Source of the DNA: Begonia masoniana | Taxonomy: Eukaryota; Streptophyta; Magnoliopsida; Cucurbitales; Begoniaceae | Reading direction: 5' to 3' | DNA length: 64,000 nucleotides | Assembly (NCBI GenBank): GCA_022432975.1 | Contig: CM039514.1 | Coordinates: 13,190,810 to 13,254,809, forward strand | Part shown: positions 58,951-64,000 of the stretch, one piece after another | Layout: each line of letters starts with the position of its first letter | How positions within the stretch are numbered: the stretch's first letter is position 1 | The notes under the pieces: model-generated | Database searches by the model: none | Told to the model about the DNA's origin: nothing | The model's input: only the letters and a program-made list of their open reading frames with translations | Translations under genes and position numbers: made by a program

Positions 58951-60865
58951 GAGATACTAATGTAGAAATGTTAGAATATAATCATGTGGGAATTGGTGTG
59001 GATATGAATTAGACTTGAGGACTTAGGATGGCAAGGAGATTTGGATTTAAGGCGTTAAATTATCTGCAACAAGTTTGCTAACAAGGAAGCCGTTAGAGGA
59101 AATTGATGTAAAAGATTGAGTTGAATACTTATGACCCTATTGTTTTAGAAAATAAGAAGGTTGTTGGGCAAATGGTTGTGGAGGAGTGTGGGGGAACACT
59201 TAGAACCTGAATTTTGAGGATTAAAGAGAAAATATATTAGCTAGTAAAATCTTAATGAAAACCTTATGTGAAAATAGATATTTTTACAAGTGTTGGGGCC
59301 TTGGAGGAGAAATAGAATTAATATTGTGAAGTTAAGAGCTAGGAAAGAGAGGATTACTAGATAAGAAGGAAGGTTAGAAGTTGAGGTTTAATTCATCAGA
59401 ATCTAGTGACGTGCGATCTATGAAAATATTGGGAATTTCTTTTAATGAGGAAATTAGAGACTAAACAACGTAAGGTGAAAAAAAAAAGGTAGTTGGATAG
59501 ATTTAGAATTGTGTATAGATTTCTAAGAGTAAGTGTAAAGGCCTTAGATTTAATTGAGAGTTAAAATAAGAAGGTTAGCATTTAAGTATTTAGTGGTGTA
59601 AGAGTTGAGGAAACATATGAACTTTTGAATGAAGAGGATGGTCAAATGCATTAGGGATGAGGTTAAGTTAGAGAAATTCGAGGGTTTGGCTAGTAAGTAA
59701 CGAAGTAAAGGCCGACGATTTTGTAAGTAACTTGGGTTAGGATAAATGAGCTTAGGTATGGAATGTAAATTCCAACTCGAGGAACATAAAGTCTTTAGAA
59801 GATCGTTGATCGAGGATATGGATGTTAGCTTATATAAAAGATTCATACCGTGAGGGATGGTTCTTAGTTCATGATGAAGGAAAATGGAGACTATGTGAGG
59901 TAAGATAAAATGGGCGATTAGGTAGATTTTTGGACGACGTCATAAGGGTAAATGAAGAGATTTATTAGAATAAGTGAATGGTCAAAATAAGAGAGAAACA
60001 TTAAGGGTTTGTGATGTTGAAAAAATTTAGAAAACGTTAGATGAAAGGATAGAAAGTTGCACGGAGATTGTGCAAGTGGACCTAGAAGTGAAGATAAACC
60101 TGTAGATTTAGGAAAGATTCGACTCGTAAGCTAAGTCGAAGTGTTTATGCACCATTTAAGGCATTGGGTGAATTGTGTAATTAATTAGTTAGACTTGAGA
60201 GTTTGATATTGTTTGGTGACAACTGAGGTGAAAGTTGGATAATCGAGTATTGTAGACATAAGTATAGAAACTTAGAGAATACTTTGAAAGAAAAAAAAAA
60301 AAAAAAAAGAGATAGATTTAAGTATTGATAGCCCTGAGTACTAGGATCGTGTTATAGTGACTAATGGAACGTCATGAATGCCCATTGTCCATGGGTGTAA
60401 AGGATGTGTGTGATGGATTAGAAATGAGATAGTAAGGTAGAAGAGAACTTGGAATAGAAGGAAATAGTATAAGGAGACTATGTAATAGGTCCTTAGTATT
60501 AAGCAATAGATGAAGCTTTGAGAGATTATGATGTTTTTGATGCGTTAGATTGATGTTGTATGAGAAAAGTAGGGAGACAATTGAATTAATTCGAGGAAGA
60601 CTATAATGGAGTTTGAGTTGGGAGAGATTTAAGAGATTAAGTGATGATGGATTAGGTTGAAAGCAATGGACGTATGAGTGAATGAATTACAAAATGCATA
60701 GTTAAGAGAGTCATAACTTTGGAGATCTAGGAATTGTCGTTACCCGATGAGTGATTAAGGCCTTAGAGTAATCAGGATTTAGTATTGCAATGGTAATTAC
60801 GGTGGTAGCATTGGAGTGAGAAATAAGAGGATTATCTAAGCAACAATTTTGAGGACAAAATTTCA
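58951..60865 (+). other. V non-coding interior, C-poor on the plus strand
   Basis: 1.9 kb with no open frame of note and no pol motif. The plus strand is very poor in C: 59941-60060 holds 5 C against about 30 G. The 3' end (AATTTTGAGGACAAAATTTC, 60846-60865) resembles the normal end of a gypsy pol region, so pol was probably replaced or lost between gag and this point. Confidence 0.7.
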
Positions 60866-60867
60866 AT

Positions 60868-60881
60868 TAAGGAGGGAAGGA
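60868..60881 (+). other. Polypurine tract of V
   Basis: TAAGGAGGGAAGGA directly before the 3' LTR at 60882. Confidence 0.85.
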
Positions 60882-63559
60882 TGTAACGCCCGGAGTTTCG
60901 GATTTTAGGATTTTCTAATTCCTTAGATAATTTTCGTAAATAGAAAATTAAAGTATTTTCTTGAGCGGGATGTTTCCTTAGAGCCCTAGAAATTTACGGG
61001 AATTTTTAGAGGAATAAGTGAAATTTTAGAAACCCAAATTGAAAAGAGTAATGCTAGAGTTCCCGTTTTACCCTTTTAGTATGTTAATTCGTAAAAATAG
61101 CAAAATAAGTCCGTTTTGTGAATGGTGAGTTTCGTTAGAACTCCAAGATTAAATTGGAATATTTGGAGAAATAAGGAAGTTGCAGAGAAACCGAATCGAT
61201 AGACTAATTAAAGAGTTAAACATAGAATTGAGGGAAGGGCATTTAAGTAATTTGGTAATTAAAGATTTTAGTTTTATTTAAAACAACAGAATGGCTTCAC
61301 GAAGAAGCCATTCCGTTGCGAGCTCCCGACGCCGCGAGAGACGAAGGCGAGCGCGACGACTCTTCTCCGGCGACCACGCGGCTCCGACCACCATTCTGAC
61401 GTGCAGACGCCGGCGAGCTGAACCAGAGCTCGGTTAGGCCATCTCCGCGCCAGACCCGACCGAAAACAGGTAACCCCACTCCCTGTTTTCTCTCTGCTTC
61501 ACGGCCGTGGAACGGCCTGCGAATTGGGTCGTTTTCTTGGCGGTTTTGTGACGAAAATTAGGAGGATTTAGGGGTGTGTGAGGGGCGATTCACGGAGGGC
61601 TGGATTACCCTGTTTTCAGAGTGAAAACAGTGAGGTGTGTGTTGTGCATTTCGGGTTTCTAATTTTAGAAGCCCTAATTTATGTTAAATTATGCTTAATA
61701 GGTTAGAATATGATCGATTGGTGAGGAATTAGGCGAGAATTGATGAAAAATCGAAAAGGGGGAAAATTCCGGGTTAGGGCAGTTTCGGGTTTTTGATAAA
61801 TTGACCTAGTTCCGGTCATTCGTTTTGAAATTCCTTTTGGCAGATTAAAATAGGTTATTAGAGGAGTACGTGGCCGCTGGAATCGTTCGATTCCGATAAC
61901 CGACGCGAAAGTTATGCACGTTTGAGTTTCGGGTCGGTTTTTACCAAACCCAAATAGTGGCCCGTTTAGTTCGATTTTAGTTAGATTAGTTTAGAAATAG
62001 TAGTTTAAGATGTTTTTAAGAAAATGAGAGTTTAGTTATGCCGAGCGAGTTCTAATGCAACGTTTTGATATGTTAGGTTTTTCAGGTTCCACGGTTAAGA
62101 GTCAGAATTCAGATAAATTGCTAAGGACGTCAGGTAAGTAGTGTTGCATGCGTGTTGCCTTCGGGCCTACATCACAGAACGTTAGGATATGTTGCATGTT
62201 TATGTATGTTTGTTTTCTCACGCATCATGTTTTAAGTAAAGTACGAAAATGTTTTAGCATATGTTTTCACGATTGAATGTAGAAACAACAACGATGTAAA
62301 ATGAAAATGTAAAGTGTCTGAGGGAAGTGGTTCACCCTTCAGATGTAAATTGTGGAACGTCCAGAAAATGTAAAGTGTCTGAGGGAAGTGGTTCACCCTT
62401 CAGATGTAGATTGTGGAACGACTAGAGATGGAGAAACTAATCCGCCCTCCATTGGTAGAGGATTACATGTATGTATGTATGTACGATGAAACGAAACGAA
62501 ACGAAACGATTATGAACGATGAAACGAAACGAAACGATTATGTACTATGAAATGAAATGAGACGTTTATGTATGATTGAAACGATAGAAACTGCATATGT
62601 TAGGTTAAATGTTTTAAATTCATATTGTCACTACTTGCTAAGCATTAGGCTTATAGTGTGAGTTCTGTGATGTAGGTGCTGAAGAACAGGTACGGTGAGA
62701 TTTTATGAGCATGCTAGGATCATGGACGCAGTTGGAGGAGTACGACCATGGTGGCAACCCGGCAATATTGTTAGGGCGATTTCGACCGTGGTTAGTATGT
62801 GTCCGTGGTTAGTGTGAGGATGTGTTTGTTTTGGGTACGTTTAAGTGTTTAGTTTTGTTTAAACTAAAGGTTGGTAATGTCTGTATATGTGGATAGAAAG
62901 ATTTGATTGAAAATGTATGAAAAGATACGTTTTGATGAATATGTTAGGTTGGTATGACTTAGGTGTCTATTTTGTTTGGGAATGATTAGGAAGTTTGTGT
63001 ATGTGTATAGAAATGTGATGGATGAAAGTATGAAAATGTTTATGTATGTGGATCGATTAGTTTGATAGAAAAACGTATGAGAGTAGAGTTTTGATGTGTA
63101 TGATGTGGTAGTAGAATGTCTAAAATGTGAAGTCTTTATTTTGGAGAATATACTGGATTGTTTGGTTATTTTGAACTATTTGGTCATTTTAAAACAGGTA
63201 AGGATATGCTCGATTTTTAGAGCGATCCATGCAGTTTGTTTTCTTGATTTCTTTCCAAAAATATAGGTTATATTAGTGTTTTGTTTTAATTGATCTTATT
63301 TTAATTGTTAATTGTTTTAAAAATGGTTTTAGTCTAGTTCTAAATGTTTTAAAAGTCAAAATGTTTTACGCTCAAAATGTTTAAGTCAATGTTAGACCGT
63401 AAAGGTTGTTAGAGTTAGGTCAATTGTCTAAATCTGTTTTTCTTTTAAAGTGATAAGTAAAAATGAAAAATTTTATGTGAGAACACGAGGGCTTAGGTAA
63501 AGGTTATGTCAATGTAAAGTCAAGTCCTGTGACGGCCCTACGGGGTTGGGGTCGTGACA
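60882..63559 (+). repeat. V 3' LTR
   Basis: 2678 bp; matches 54955-57639 with about five substitutions and a few one-base length differences. Confidence 0.95.
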
Positions 63560-64000
63560 TGACTGTTTGTAGAAATGATGGAAATGCTTAAATCATTTTG
63601 GTTGATGTTTTTGATAGTTGTGGTATTTAGTCATAGTTAAGGGTGATGTATCGCCCTGTATTGTGGACTTTCTTCATTTAGGGATGTTAGTATTCTAGTT
63701 TCTCCTTGCTACTATTTGAAGATTTTGTTGGAAGGTTGAGTAGATAATTGAGTAGAGTATTCTGGATTTGGTTGGGAATTGATTTGTGTGCAGGTATTTA
63801 GCGTTTGGAGGCGCCATTTTCAGGCGTTACTTTGCCTAAATTTTCGGGAAGGACGCCGTGGTGCTTAAAGGTTAGGATTAAGGGAAATTAGCGAGTCTAG
63901 GCTTAGTTTAAATCATGTTTCAACTTGGGTTTGGGTTAGCAAAGTAGCGCTCCGAGCCAGGGTGGGTTCGGGGGCGTTACAGACGTCATCTCCTTCTACC

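Larger units (their letters stand above)
54955..63559 (+). mobile_element. V: gag-only element with two long LTRs
   Basis: 8.6 kb, TGACT duplications at 54950-54954 and 63560-63564. LTRs of 2685 and 2678 bp differ by about five substitutions, so the insertion is recent. The 3.24-kb interior has a primer site, leader intron, an intact gag and a polypurine tract but no pol. It fits a TR-GAG type non-autonomous element. Confidence 0.93.
52887..63981 (+). mobile_element. W: solo LTR, split by V
   Basis: TGTAACACCCGGG at 52887 to GGGGGCGTTACA at 63981, with the duplication GACGT on both sides (52882-52886, 63982-63986). Without V it is a single LTR of about 2.49 kb (52887-54954 and 63565-63981) with no interior: the expected product of recombination between two LTRs. 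It inserted in Z. Confidence 0.9.
41478..64000 (+). repeat. Z: LTR interrupted by A3 and W, running off the window
   Basis: Pieces are 41478-42683, 52313-52886 and 63987-64000. It starts TGTAACACCCGG. The second piece has tandem blocks of about 70 bp with CATCCACCGATGACATCATC and CTTCCGGCTGACGTCATC; W inserted within such a GACGT. The LTR end and any interior lie outside the window. Confidence 0.8.

Noticed and set aside
58951..60840. A decayed pol gene in V
   Set aside because: I looked for reverse transcriptase, RNase H and integrase motifs in all plus-strand frames and found none; only the last 20 bases resemble the usual pol end.

Overview
The window looks like nuclear repeat DNA from a flowering plant, probably a eudicot. 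It is made of LTR retrotransposons inserted into one another. Most are Ty3/gypsy elements that resemble the Tekay/Del chromovirus clade: LTRs of about 2.2-3.2 kb, initiator tRNA-Met primer sites, and a chromodomain-like tail on the integrase. I see no host gene, tRNA or rRNA gene, and the sequence alone does not fix the species. Four insertions have both target-site duplications in view: TATAT, CTGTC, GACGT and TGACT. Names used below are mine: A0, A1, A2 and A3 are minus-strand Tekay-like elements; X is a minus-strand gag-only element; U, Y, Z, W and V are plus-strand LTRs or elements.

Layout. 1-1118 is part of the A0 LTR, inserted in the 3' LTR of X (1119-2157). The X interior (2158-5686) and 5' LTR (5687-5851, resuming at 15887-16978) are split by A1 (5852-15881). 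X sits in LTR Y (to 18013), Y borders the LTR-like piece U (18014-19417), and Z (from 19418) follows. 20625-21192 is the start of an A3 LTR. At about 21193-21205 the sequence jumps back into A0 gag and the whole stack is repeated: A0 LTR to 24072, X 24073-39043, A2 28837-37944 (same site as A1), Y to 40076, U to 41477, Z from 41478. Here Z holds the complete A3 (42684-52307). Z is hit again at 52886 by W, a solo LTR (52887-63981), and W is split by V (54955-63559).

Sequence quality. About 21150-29065 is a noisy version of 1-6090 with many random indels and homopolymer bursts. It spans the duplication junction, which suggests a badly filled gap or two haplotypes placed in tandem. Elsewhere the two copies differ mainly by one-base indels.

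Coding content. A3 is nearly complete: gag, protease, reverse transcriptase, RNase H and integrase with only two one-base frameshifts, and almost identical LTRs. A1/A2 is dead, with stops shared by both copies. X and V carry gag only.

Main discovery candidate. Seven different LTRs (A0, A1/A2, A3, U, Z, W, V) share an arrangement I do not recognise from any described element. A small exon of 45-54 nt (a multiple of 3 in all seven) ends at CAG|GTAAGT. An intron of 0.48-0.76 kb follows and ends at a GATGTAG-type acceptor with a CTNAY branch site 21-22 nt upstream. One reading frame runs across both junctions and stops in an acidic tail. The two ends of the intron are complementary for 9-15 nt, with paired substitutions between families. 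A further short intron lies between primer site and gag. I read this as a candidate LTR-encoded spliced microprotein with a base-paired splice latch that could separate genomic RNA from mRNA. This is inference from sequence only.
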